Source: Bdellovibrionales bacterium
GTDB lineage: Bacteria; Bdellovibrionota; Bdellovibrionia; Bdellovibrionales; Bdellovibrionaceae
Assembly: GCA_016713585.1 (NCBI GenBank)
Contig: JADJOV010000011.1
Span: 1-64,000 of the forward strand
Length of the DNA: 64,000 nt
Direction: 5' to 3'
This document shows positions 49,209-57,561 of this stretch, piece by piece. Below the pieces are notes generated by a model. It saw nothing but the letters and a program-made list of their open reading frames with translations. It searched no databases and was not told where the DNA came from. A program made the translations under genes and the position numbers. Position 1 is the first letter of the stretch. Each line of letters begins with the position of its first letter.

Positions 49209-50294
49209 CTAAATGACTTCAAACAAAGCTCCAAAAATAGTCAGCCCCGGACCAAAAGCGAGACTCAAAACCTTTTTTCTTGAGGGAGTCTTTTGTTCTT
49301 GCAGTTTATGCCAAACATGGGGAAGCGTGGCAGAAGACATATTACCTCGCTCAAAAAGAACCTCTCGACTCGCCCTGACTTGTTCATCTGAAAGCTCCAA
49401 ATTTTCTTGGACGAGATCAATAATTTTTGGGCCGCCGGGATGAATCGCAAAGACTCCAGATTTAAGAATATCAACAAAATCGACCTCTGCCTCGTGGCAC
49501 AAATCGAGAACAAATTTGCGCAGGCTCACTGCAATCTTTGCAGGAACTTCCCGAGACAGGGTCATTTTCATTCCCCAGCTTGCGGTAATCCAAGACATAT
49601 CCTGCTGTGAATCCGGAATGATTAACTCCTTAATAGCTAAAACCTGATAACCAGACGTGACTGCATCTGAAGATTTCGCCGAGTACTTAATATGTCCATC
49701 CGCAAAAAGGGACTGAACGACTAGCTGCTCTGCAGAATGGTCTGTTCGATCCATATGGAGGGCGCACATCTCAGTATGAATAATATCAACATGTTTGTTT
49801 CTTGCTGCCACGAGACCCTCAGCGATTCGAACAGCCGGTAGCGAAGCATAACAGCCCATATGATAGGCGTGGGTGACAGCGGTCTCACCTGCCCATCCCC
49901 GCTTTGTTACGACCTGCTGAACTGGACTCGGTGAGACATATCCCGTGCAGGTCACATGAATAAGATGATCGGGCGGTGGCAACAGAGGGGCTCCATCCAC
50001 CCTTGCTGGATAAAAGGCCTCCATGATCTCGCGACCTCGCTCAGCAAAAACTCTGGTGCGAGTGAGGATGTCATCACCGTTGGCAGCGAGAGCTGTATTC
50101 TCAAAATACCGCTTTGAAATCTGAGTTGGCTTCACTCCAAACCTTTTGAGGCGCGGTAGAAGCTCTTCGGATGTAATTGTCTGAGTCTTGGCGTGGACCT
50201 GGCCAATATATTCCAGCGAAGAGAGCTGATCCATCCAAAGGGCGGGCATTTGGACTTGAAAGTCAGTGAGTGCAATAATTGGCTTCGGTTTCAT
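49209..50294 (-). CDS. Type III polyketide synthase
   Basis: A chalcone/stilbene synthase-fold protein of about 361 residues. The catalytic triad is visible: Cys in YHMGCYASLPAVRIAEG, His in VFAIHPGGPKIID, Asn in ERGNMSSATLPHVW. The end has the family GFGPG-like loop LAFGPGLTIFGALFE. Such enzymes in bacteria make alkylresorcinols, alkylpyrones or similar phenolic lipids from fatty acyl starters and malonyl-CoA. With the methyltransferase, membrane protein and MarR regulator it forms a four-gene operon. I choose the ATG at 50294; the frame extends to 50351, but that part overlaps the probable operator. Confidence 0.85.
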   Translation of the reverse strand: MKPKPIIALTDFQVQMPALWMDQLSSLEYIGQVHAKTQTITSEELLPRLKRFGVKPTQISKRYFENTALAANGDDILTRTRVFAERGREIMEAFYPARVDGAPLLPPPDHLIHVTCTGYVSPSPVQQVVTKRGWAGETAVTHAYHMGCYASLPAVRIAEGLVAARNKHVDIIHTEMCALHMDRTDHSAEQLVVQSLFADGHIKYSAKSSDAVTSGYQVLAIKELIIPDSQQDMSWITASWGMKMTLSREVPAKIAVSLRKFVLDLCHEAEVDFVDILKSGVFAIHPGGPKIIDLVQENLELSDEQVRASREVLFERGNMSSATLPHVWHKLQEQKTPSRKKVLSLAFGPGLTIFGALFEVI

Positions 50295-50342
50295 AGTATT
50301 TTTAGTCTCCGTCGGTCCAGCGGTACCACACGTCATGTACAT

Positions 50343-50381
50343 TGTATACATCTAAATCGGATGCAAACCAATTGCATACAA
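50343..50381. promoter_or_regulatory. Candidate MarR operator pair upstream of PKS operon
   Basis: TGTATACA (50343-50350, perfect palindrome) and TTGCATACAA (50372-50381, near palindrome) have centres 30 bp apart, about three helical turns. The TTGNNTNCAA form fits sites bound by MarR-type dimers. They lie just upstream of the PKS start; the operon encodes a MarR protein. Confidence 0.45.
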
Positions 50382-50417
50382 CTTTAACGAAAAAAATGCC
50401 TCGAAGAAAATTAATTC

Positions 50418-50535
50418 TTTCTATAATAGTAGAAATAACGCAAAAAGGGCCAGAATTTCTTAAGTTATTTCTATCTTTGTGGAAATAACTGGAAAAACAA
50501 ACAAAAATACAATATACTTTCCACAAATATAGAAA
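50418..50535. promoter_or_regulatory. Three 18-bp operators at exact 50-bp spacing upstream of hipB
   Basis: TTTCTATAATAGTAGAAA (50418-50435), TTTCTATCTTTGTGGAAA (50468-50485) and TTTCCACAAATATAGAAA (50518-50535) are similar imperfect palindromes; the third is the reverse complement of the second with one mismatch. Starts are exactly 50 bp apart. The third overlaps the end of a good -10 (TATACT, 50513-50518) for hipBA. HipB is known to autoregulate through several spaced palindromes, so these are very probably its sites. Confidence 0.65.
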
Positions 50536-50550
50536 CAATGAGGAGCTCTT

Positions 50551-50799
50551 ATGGCAAGACCCATTCATGTAACCCGAACCCCTGCACAACCGGATATAAC
50601 GAATCCCAAAGATTTGGCTATGTTTGTCCGTGCTCGACGAACACAGTCTGCCTTGCGAATTGACGATGCCGCCGAACTTTGCGGCGTTTCAGTTGAAACT
50701 TTGTCCAAAATAGAAACTGCAAAATCTGGAGTCAACGTGGAGAGTCTTTTTAAAGTTCTTAAAGGCCTTGGTATTCAACTCCGAGTGAAGCCATGGTAA
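50551..50799 (+). CDS. hipB: HipB-like XRE antitoxin / repressor
   Basis: 82 residues with an XRE helix-turn-helix: FVRARRTQSALRIDDAAELCGVSVETLSKIETAKSG, then VNVESLFKVLKGLGIQLRVK, the typical HipB ending. GAGGAG precedes the ATG by 7 bases. It overlaps hipA by 7 bp (ATGGTAA), the usual toxin-antitoxin coupling. It should bind HipA and repress the operon through the three upstream palindromes. Confidence 0.85.
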   Translation: MARPIHVTRTPAQPDITNPKDLAMFVRARRTQSALRIDDAAELCGVSVETLSKIETAKSGVNVESLFKVLKGLGIQLRVKPW

Positions 50800-52089
50800 G
50801 ACACCAGACCGCCACGCTTTGTATCATCCACGAAAGCCAAGAAGTGGCAGATCTCTCCTACGACTTTCAACGTGATGCCTTCAATTTTTCATATCGTCCC
50901 GAATGGCAGAAAAAAGGATTCCCTCTTTCCCCACATCTACCACTTTTCGGGGAAATCCTTCCTGAGAACACCAAAAATTTTTTTAGAAAATTTATTGCCC
51001 GAAGGGGATGCCTTAAAGAAGCTTGCCAGAACCTTGAAAATTACTCCATCGAGTATTTTCGCACTCATAGCGGCAGTCGGAAAGGATGCCACAGGAGCTT
51101 TTTCCTTCACTCAAGAGGGACAAAAAATCGAGACCACTTTTCGACCCATTCCTAAGAGTGAATTGATCGCACGAATCCAAGAGCGAGCCAGAAAAGCCAG
51201 CGCCATTTGGGATAGAAAGCCCCGCTTGTCACTTGCGGGTGTTCAAGACAAATTAGCCGTGACGCTTCGTGGAGGAGAATATGGACTGGGCGAAGGCGAA
51301 CTTGCCTCGACTCATATTCTTAAATTCAGCAAGATAGACCAACATCTGGTAATTAACGAATTCTATTGCATGAAACTTGCCGAGAAAGCAAACCTTCCCG
51401 TTGCAAAGGTTGAAATCGTACAGTTGGGAGAAAAAGTCCTCAGCGTCGAACGATTTGACCGTGCTTGGATGACTGAAAATCACGTTGTCAGGCACCATAT
51501 AATTGACGGTTGCCAGGCTTTGAATACATCACCTGATTTTAAATACCAGCGAATTGTTCCGGTCGGGCCCCATCGCGATGATTACCTCAGTCCGATCAGT
51601 GTCGAAAATCTTTCAGCTTTCAACAAAATATGCATCGTGCCGGCCAAGGCCCAATTGCAACTTCTTCATTGGATTTTATTCAACTTAATTATTGGAAACA
51701 CCGACAATCACGGCAAAAACATTCCTTATTTCGTAAATAAAAATGGTATAATGATCGCACCTCACTACGACCTCCTTAATGTTACGATCTATGAAGATTT
51801 TCATCAAGAATTGGCATTCAAGATTGGTGACACCTTTGTTTTGGATGAGGTCAAAGCTTATCAGCTGGCGGAAATGTCCAAGCAAATGAACCTCTCCCCG
51901 CGAATCGTTTCGATACATTTGAAAAAGCTCTGCCAGAAAGTTCTCAAACATTCATCAGAGGTTCTAATTGAAGGACTTTCCTCATTCGAATTAGCTTTTC
52001 TTCAAAAGATTAGATCTAATATTTCGATGCGGGCCGAAATGTTTCTCAGGCAATCGAATGAAATTTCAGTAGCTTTCAAGCATCTTTGA
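50793..52089 (+). CDS. hipA: HipA-like Ser/Thr kinase toxin, one frameshift
   Basis: The N-terminal fragment has the HipA N1 pattern (FSYRPEWQKKGFPLSPHLPL). A T7 run at 50978-50984 breaks the frame; with T6 it continues as FLENLLPEGDALKKLARTL. The rest holds the kinase core: RLSLAGVQDKLAVTL (ATP loop, SxxGxQxK), ILKFSK, VERFDR, FNLIIGNTDNHGKN (catalytic Asp, NxDxHxKN) and LAPHYDLLNV-like IAPHYDLLNV (metal-binding Asp). HipA phosphorylates glutamyl-tRNA synthetase in E. coli and causes persistence. If the shift is real, the toxin is inactive while HipB remains. Confidence 0.85.
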
Positions 52090-52127
52090 GTGAGAATTTG
52101 TTCTTCAATTCCGCAAAGTCTAGTCCG

Positions 52128-52586
52128 CTACTGCTGGGCCGGTGGACAATCAAACAGCTTAAGAAGTCTAGCATCAAAGTAGGTGCCACCCTTATACAAC
52201 TTCCAGGGTGGATAGGGAAAAACCTTTGCTGTCGCACACTGACCCGGCTTGACCACGGCCCACTGTCGATCTTCGGTTGTTGCAACATGAATTTCGCTGG
52301 TCTTTGGATCCCGAATTGCAATTGAAAACGAAAAAATTTGTCGATTGATATCCCCGCCCCCTGGTTTGCCAGTCACGGATCCTGTCCCCGTTCCAGATCC
52401 TCCGCCCCCAACTGAGCCCGACCCCCGCAAGGCCAATTGAGGATCCAAAAGGCGCTCGACACCAACAACTTCTCCGGTGACGTCCTTAGAGAAAATCACT
52501 GAATAGAAATTGATGAAAACCCAGGAACCCCCTCCCAAAGCGGCAACAAAGAAAATACTCATAATTATCATTTTTAGGATTTTCAT
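52128..52586 (-). CDS. Unknown membrane-anchored protein with Gly-rich linker
   Basis: 152 residues with one N-terminal membrane helix (MIIMSIFFVAALGGGSWVFINF), a short domain (VTGEVVGVERLLDPQ), a Gly/Ser/Thr-rich linker, and a C-terminal beta-rich domain (FSFSIAIRDPKTSEIHVATTEDRQWAVV, GQCATAKVFPYPPW) with two cysteines. No named family comes to mind. Its start overlaps the stop of the release-factor-like gene by 4 bp, so the two are co-transcribed. Confidence 0.55.
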   Translation of the reverse strand: MKILKMIIMSIFFVAALGGGSWVFINFYSVIFSKDVTGEVVGVERLLDPQLALRGSGSVGGGGSGTGTGSVTGKPGGGDINRQIFSFSIAIRDPKTSEIHVATTEDRQWAVVKPGQCATAKVFPYPPWKLYKGGTYFDARLLKLFDCPPAQQ

Positions 52587-53011
52587 TCAGCTTGCTTCCT
52601 ACGCATTTTCTTTATTTGACTGCGATGACCTTTTCCCTTAATTCTGCGTTCGATACTAGAACGAGTTGGTCTTGTTTTGAATCTTTTTTTAGGGACCTCA
52701 AAAGATCTTTCGATGAGTTCCAGGAGCCTTTCAATCGCAATTTCTTTGTTACGTAACAGACTTCTTTCAGATTCAACTCTCAATTGAATTTCGCCCTTCA
52801 AAGTCAAATAGGAGGCCATTTTGAGCCTGATTTGACACTTCTGGTCTTGTTCAAACGCAGTCGAATTTTCCAAGTCCCAGACAACCTGAACCGCCGACTC
52901 TGTTCGATTGACATGCTGCCCGCCAGGGCCACGGGACCTTAAGGCCTTCATTTGCAGCTCACGAAGAACTCTCGCTTTCCAAAAAGTCGAATCTGGCTTT
53001 TTAAACTCCAT
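52583..53011 (-). CDS. arfB: ArfB (YaeJ)-like ribosome rescue hydrolase
   Basis: 142 residues of the release factor 1 domain type. The catalytic GGQ motif is in SRGPGGQHVNRTESAVQ and the C-terminus is a basic tail (IKGKGHRSQIKKMRRKQ), as needed to enter the mRNA channel of stalled ribosomes. It lacks the stop-codon recognition domain of RF1/RF2. It should hydrolyse peptidyl-tRNA on non-stop ribosomes. Confidence 0.85.
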   Translation of the reverse strand: MEFKKPDSTFWKARVLRELQMKALRSRGPGGQHVNRTESAVQVVWDLENSTAFEQDQKCQIRLKMASYLTLKGEIQLRVESERSLLRNKEIAIERLLELIERSFEVPKKRFKTRPTRSSIERRIKGKGHRSQIKKMRRKQAE

Positions 53012-53050
53012 TAAATAAATTTAATTGCTTTCTATCGTGCTTATTTAGAT

Positions 53051-53353
53051 CTACTCGCACTTATAACCGGCAGCTTCAAGTTTCGCCTGAATTTTTGCCA
53101 GTTTCTCTTCGCAAAAGTTACTTCCCATTTTTTGAGTTGCAACCACGTCTGTTTTCTCGCCCTTCAAATACTGCAATTCACAGCCTTTCTCTTTTTTTGC
53201 CACGATCAACTTTCGCGGACCGGCACTCCCGGCACAAGCAACCACTTTGTCTGCTTTTTCATCATTTGCTGGAGTCGGCTTGCTCTCGGCTCGGACAGTC
53301 AGTGACGCGATCAAAATCGGACTCAACAATAAAGAATATATTCCAAACTTCAT
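53051..53353 (-). CDS. Small exported Cys-containing protein
   Basis: About 100 residues with a signal peptide (FGIYSLLLSPILIASLTVRAES) and a small mature domain with four cysteines (VVACAGS, KGCELQ, SNFCEEKL, GYKCE), likely two disulphides. I recognise no family, though small periplasmic proteins of this cysteine pattern are common in this phylum. The ATG at 53353 follows AAGGAGAGAGG closely, a strong ribosome site, so I prefer it to the longer frame from 53386. Confidence 0.6.
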   Translation of the reverse strand: MKFGIYSLLLSPILIASLTVRAESKPTPANDEKADKVVACAGSAGPRKLIVAKKEKGCELQYLKGEKTDVVATQKMGSNFCEEKLAKIQAKLEAAGYKCE

Positions 53354-53490
53354 AACCTCTCTCCTTGTGGAAAAAGACAATTTCATCTGGTCCTTCTTTG
53401 GATGTCAATCTTACTTTGTTAATGTGCCTGAGGTCGGCAAAGGCTCGACTGGTTTTGACGCGCCGTGATGGTGAGGATAAAAAGCAAGAG

Positions 53491-53826
53491 CTAACCCCAA
53501 AAATAGGTCATAACCGCCGTTCCGTAGTAGATCCACTGATCTTGATTCAGTTCTGAACTAATAATGAGTCGACGACCACGCCTCGTCACCCTTTGCCCCT
53601 GAAGACTCGAAACTCCGGCCTCGGCTACAACCTCAGAACTGGACCTAACGCTCCCCTCCAGAGGCCCCCCAATTGACCCTGCACTAATAGCCTGAGATTC
53701 TGACGGCAATAGCTTATCTTTTTTTTCCCAGGATCTCTCAACTGGCGGTTTCGAATCAACCACACCGAATTTTTTAAATTTCACGCCGCGAGACAGCGGA
53801 TCCACTGCCGTTTTTATCAACTTCAT
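53491..53826 (-). CDS. Unknown small protein coupled to the MotA-like gene
   Basis: 111 residues without a membrane helix or signal peptide, rich in Ser, Gly, Lys and Glu, probably disordered except for the ends (VKFKKFGVV; DQWIYYGTAVMTYFW). It overlaps the MotA-like gene by 4 bp (ATGA), the place where motB normally stands. It has no OmpA/MotB peptidoglycan-binding domain and no plug helix, so it is not MotB. Confidence 0.5.
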   Translation of the reverse strand: MKLIKTAVDPLSRGVKFKKFGVVDSKPPVERSWEKKDKLLPSESQAISAGSIGGPLEGSVRSSSEVVAEAGVSSLQGQRVTRRGRRLIISSELNQDQWIYYGTAVMTYFWG

Positions 53827-54665
53827 GCGGACTCTCTTGCGGGCTTATCTGCAACCTTGTGAAGATTAGATTGAGAGATAATTTTAGTCGCAAATTCCTT
53901 AATTCGCTTCCGATCTTTCACAGAGAGATATCCCGACAAAGTTTCAGTCAAATAAGTGATCGACTGAAGTCGATTCATCACGATAACTGCATGAAGTATC
54001 ATAGACCGAGTTTGAATTTCGTCATCGCAAATTTTTTGCGAATGATCCGCCAGGGGTAAAAGAACCACCGCTGGAATCAACCAGCCCCACAAACAAGAAA
54101 TGAGTAATGGCGTCAACCCCGGACCTAGGCTCGGAAAAATCCCACCTGCGCCTGCTCCTGAAACCTGAGTGAGCAAAGTAGCGACTGCCGCAATAAAACC
54201 AAAGGCTGGCGGGAATTTGGCAATAGCTCGAAGCATCTGAGTATCTGAACCGTATTGACGCTGGAGAAAGTCCACCCTTGATGCCAAGATTTCATGAAGA
54301 TCCACATCTGACATTGTACTTTTTTTTATGATTCCGACACCCTCAACCAAAAAAGGGTGAAATTTATGATCGATGACAATCTTGTCCCGACTCATCATAT
54401 AATTATGGTACAGTCTCACCGCCTCCGTGGCGACCTGAAAATCCCGAGATCTTGATTTGAAAATGACACCAAAAAATAAAAATCGAGAAAGCCCAATGAG
54501 TCGGCCCAGGGGAAAGACAATCAGAGCCGCTGAAAAAGTGCCCCCCAAAATCACAAATAAAATATTTGGAACCAAAAAGTACTTTAAATTTTCTGGAGAC
54601 CCGACCACACCAAACCACACAACGGCAAAACTGAGGGCAAGTCCAAATATCGCTGAAAAGTTCAT
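53823..54665 (-). CDS. MotA-like flagellar stator / ExbB-like proton channel subunit
   Basis: About 280 residues with four membrane segments. The start (AIFGLALSFAVVWFGVVGSPEN, VPNILFVILGGTFSAALIVFP) and the later LRAIAKFPPAFGFIAAVATLLT and GPGLTPLLISCLWGWLIPAVVLLPLADH follow MotA, including the two Pro positions important for torque. The cytoplasmic loop (YMMSRDKIVIDHKFHPFLVEG) carries charged residues as in MotA. No MotB gene follows; the partner is unknown. The frame is open to 54692; I use the ATG at 54665 because it begins as typical MotA. Confidence 0.8.
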   Translation of the reverse strand: MNFSAIFGLALSFAVVWFGVVGSPENLKYFLVPNILFVILGGTFSAALIVFPLGRLIGLSRFLFFGVIFKSRSRDFQVATEAVRLYHNYMMSRDKIVIDHKFHPFLVEGVGIIKKSTMSDVDLHEILASRVDFLQRQYGSDTQMLRAIAKFPPAFGFIAAVATLLTQVSGAGAGGIFPSLGPGLTPLLISCLWGWLIPAVVLLPLADHSQKICDDEIQTRSMILHAVIVMNRLQSITYLTETLSGYLSVKDRKRIKEFATKIISQSNLHKVADKPARESA

Positions 54666-54763
54666 GCTGTAATTCTCGGCCACTCCATTCAAAACTTAAG
54701 GAAATCTCAGCAAAAAATAAATTCCTAGACTCAAGTCTCAATCCATCTCAGACGATTGATAGG

Positions 54764-56479
54764 GTGATGACCCAGTTAGAGTTGAAGCAAGAAATTCGAA
54801 CTTATTTTTTCGAAAACGGACGTTCCATTGGATGGACAACTTTGATTTTGCCTTTCGGTCTTTATCTTGTCTCTGATTTTGAAAATCAAATGCCCTCTCT
54901 TTTTTGGTTCCTAACTCTCCTTCAGATAACTTGTGCTGCCGGGCTCAGTTGGCTGTCCGCCGCCCTGCCGACGTGGAAGAAGTCTGAGCTGGCAAACTGG
55001 GACCAGGCATTTTATTCCTTTCGTTTGGTGCTCTACACAGCCATTGGAACTTTTTTATCCGCACTATTCTTCGCCTTTGATCCCCTCAGTTGGCCAGGAC
55101 TTATCGCTGTCGGAATGCTTATAGGATCGATCGAAGTCTTAGTCGCCACCTTTCATCCAAAGCACAGCTTTGCACTCCTCAGTCTTTTTATACTCGGTGG
55201 ATTTCCCATCGGCTTCGGGACTCTGCGACTGGGTCTCGAAGACAAAAATCCATGGATCGGAGCCATTGGGTTTCTCTATTTACTTCTTGCAACAGGAAAA
55301 CTTTTCTCATTGAATAGGCGTTTTATTCAGACCGCTCAAATTCGCTCTGATAATTTCAAAAATCAAAATCGACTGGCCTCTGTTCTTGACGCTATGCCAG
55401 CCAAGGTTTCCCACTTAGATTCAGAATTTCGGTATATTGAGATAAATCAAACAATGGTCGACGCCTATGGTAAAGCCAAGTCTGATTATATTGGACAAAA
55501 AGTTGGCTTTCAGGACAAAAAAGGTGCCTCTCCTTTGTTGAATCTGCTAAATAGCTTCAAAGATTCGCCTGAGGAACTGATTGCGACAGAAGCAGTTTTC
55601 AAATTTAAAGAAACTGAGGAACGCCTTCACACAATTCAAATCAAGAAAATTCAGAGTGCTTCTGATAACTGCCGTGACAGATGCGAATATATTCTTGTTG
55701 CTGTCGATATCAGCGAACAACAAAAGATCAAAGCCCAACTGGAAAACGAAAAACTTCGTTTTGCCCAAGCTGCCAAATTATCGTCGGTTGGCGAAATGGC
55801 CGCCGGCATTGCTCACGAAATTAAGAATCCATTGACAATCATTCTTGGAAATCTCACTTTGTTACAGCGAGAGATCAATTCCAATAACTTGAATCCTGAG
55901 AAGCTTAAAACTCGCCTCAATAACCTGATCGACACTGCCAATCGCATCAGCCAAATTATTACAAGCATGCTCCGACTCACACGATCCTCCGGAACTTCAG
56001 ATCATACCTGGACACCTCTCACCCAGGTCGTTATGGATCCCCTGGCTCTTTGCAATGAAAGATTCAAAGTCGGAAATGTCAGCCTCACTGTGGATCCCAC
56101 ACCCAATGACCTAGAGCTTTTATGCGATCCTCAGCAGATCGGACAGGTGCTTTTGAATCTTCTGAATAATGCGTTTGATGCAACTGACGGAATCAAAGAC
56201 CAACGGCAGGTGACCCTCAGCCACAGCATTAACAAAGATGGCTCATTGCGCCTGACAGTTTCTGATAACGGCCCCGGAGCGAAGGACCCATCTCAGCTTT
56301 TTGGTTCCTTTTACACGACAAAAAGAGTCGGTCATGGAACGGGTCTTGGCCTCAGTCTCTGTCGAAGAATTATGGAACAACACAAGTCTCAGATTAGTTA
56401 TGAGCGGGCAAACCTAAAGACCTCCTTTGTCCTCGATTTTCCAAGCTCCCAGGTTCGCAAGGTTCAAATTGCCGCTTAA
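54764..56479 (+). CDS. Membrane sensor histidine kinase
   Basis: 571 residues: an N-terminal block of six or so membrane helices (TLILPFGLYLVSDF, FWFLTLLQITCAAGLSWLSAA, ALLSLFILGGFPIGFG, AIGFLYLLLATGKLF), a PAS-like domain (ASVLDAMPAKVSHLDSEFRYIEIN), HisKA (MAAGIAHEIKNPLTIILGNL) and HATPase_c (QVLLNLLNNAFDAT, VSDNGPGAKDPSQLFGSFYTTK, GTGLGLSLCRRIM). No response regulator is adjacent, so it is an orphan. The signal may be membrane-related. Confidence 0.85.
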   Translation: MMTQLELKQEIRTYFFENGRSIGWTTLILPFGLYLVSDFENQMPSLFWFLTLLQITCAAGLSWLSAALPTWKKSELANWDQAFYSFRLVLYTAIGTFLSALFFAFDPLSWPGLIAVGMLIGSIEVLVATFHPKHSFALLSLFILGGFPIGFGTLRLGLEDKNPWIGAIGFLYLLLATGKLFSLNRRFIQTAQIRSDNFKNQNRLASVLDAMPAKVSHLDSEFRYIEINQTMVDAYGKAKSDYIGQKVGFQDKKGASPLLNLLNSFKDSPEELIATEAVFKFKETEERLHTIQIKKIQSASDNCRDRCEYILVAVDISEQQKIKAQLENEKLRFAQAAKLSSVGEMAAGIAHEIKNPLTIILGNLTLLQREINSNNLNPEKLKTRLNNLIDTANRISQIITSMLRLTRSSGTSDHTWTPLTQVVMDPLALCNERFKVGNVSLTVDPTPNDLELLCDPQQIGQVLLNLLNNAFDATDGIKDQRQVTLSHSINKDGSLRLTVSDNGPGAKDPSQLFGSFYTTKRVGHGTGLGLSLCRRIMEQHKSQISYERANLKTSFVLDFPSSQVRKVQIAA

Positions 56480-56600
56480 AAATTCTGTTTTTTAGCGTGC
56501 ACTTCGAAGATTTTCTTACCTCTTAGCAAAATGAAATCATGGCGCATCACATTAGATAGAGTCAGGGGCCAAGTCCTTTGATATGGATAATAGAATTATC

Positions 56601-56677
56601 GGTGCCATAGCTCAGCTGGATAGAGCACGAACCTTCTAAGTTCGGGGTCCCAGGTTCAAATCCTGGTGGCATCACCA
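56601..56677 (+). tRNA. tRNA-Arg (anticodon UCU)
   Basis: The cloverleaf folds fully: acceptor GGTGCCA pairs with TGGCATC (one G-T pair), anticodon stem CGAAC/GTTCG with loop CTTCTAA (anticodon TCT, reading AGA), T-arm CCAGG-TTCAAAT-CCTGG, and an encoded CCA end. tRNA-Arg genes are frequent integration sites; the following DNA is disturbed. Confidence 0.95.
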
Positions 56678-56951
56678 ATATGTCCTATGATGTTGATATC
56701 AGCTTACAGAACACAGACAAGGAACTTCGAACACGATGACTTAAAAGTCGTCGCGGTTCAATTCCTGTCGTACAAAAAATATTTGCCCGCCCTTTCTCGG
56801 GTGGCAATCCACAGATCTCCTGCGGGAAACTAAATAAAGAAAGATCTGGGACGTGCGACTAGCGTCTGGCTCTGTCCAGAAAGGAGGTCTTTCCACTGGT
56901 AAAGCCCATGGCGGTCGACGACTGGCGACAGTGTTGATCAAATAGTCATGG
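56678..56951. other. Non-coding region between tRNA and truncated gene
   Basis: No supported gene in these 274 bases. Around 56735-56775 a stretch with ATGACTTAAAAGTCGT and GGTTCAATTCC resembles the anticodon and T arms of a degraded tRNA, but it does not fold properly. It may be debris at an integration or rearrangement junction. Confidence 0.4.
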
Positions 56952-57458
56952 TCAAGCGCCGCCGATGTACGGGCGGGCAAGCAAGATCTTCCAGCCATAA
57001 CATTGTGAACCTCTGTAAACACGAGTTAGTAGGAAGTTAGAGGCAGAGCCCAAACGAACGTGCGCGCGTTTGCGATCACCTATCCATCTGTCCCAGGTGA
57101 GATAGTAGTACAAAATCAAAACGACTTCGGTCACGAAGACCAGCCACTCGACAAACCAAGCCCAGAAGAAAACGCGAATGAGGCTGGCAATTGCAGTCGG
57201 GTTTATAAGCGATGCGGAAAACCATATTCCAACGCCTGTCATCGCCCCAATCGTTGTCGTTACGACGAAGAATGCGAACAGCGTCTTCTTAGCAATTTGA
57301 TCCCAGCTTGGATCTTGAAGCCCTTTTCGTTCCATCATGGCGACAAGAGCCATTCCTCCGACAGCGAGCGAGTGCGAAATTACAACGTGTAAGGTTGCGA
57401 TCAGTGCGATGAGTAATCTATTACCTAAAAAATCGAGATGAAAAAGTGGAAAGTCCAT
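56952..57458 (-). pseudogene. N-terminal fragment of an oxidase-subunit-like membrane protein
   Basis: The first 135 residues look like the start of membrane proteins annotated as cytochrome ubiquinol oxidase subunit I-like: MDFPLFHLDFLGNRLLIALI, SHSLAVGGMALVAMME, LFAFFVVTTTIGAMTGVGIWF, RVFFWAWFVEWLVFVTEVVL, with His for haem ligation. After RKRAHVRLG (near 57050) the sequence becomes unrelated (SASNFLLTRVYRGSQ) and stops at 56952, without the further helices expected. I infer truncation by a rearrangement near 57040-57050, close to the tRNA. Confidence 0.6.
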
Positions 57459-57561
57459 GGATTACATATCGTGGATTTTTTTTGATCTGTGAATGCCACA
57501 CGACATTGCGCAACGGCCTGTTGCCTGCAACGAAATTTTTTCATGCAACAACTTGTGACGA

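Noticed and set aside
56735..56780. Possible second tRNA downstream of tRNA-Arg
   Set aside because: Anticodon- and T-arm-like pieces exist, but the T stem does not pair and no acceptor stem is found.
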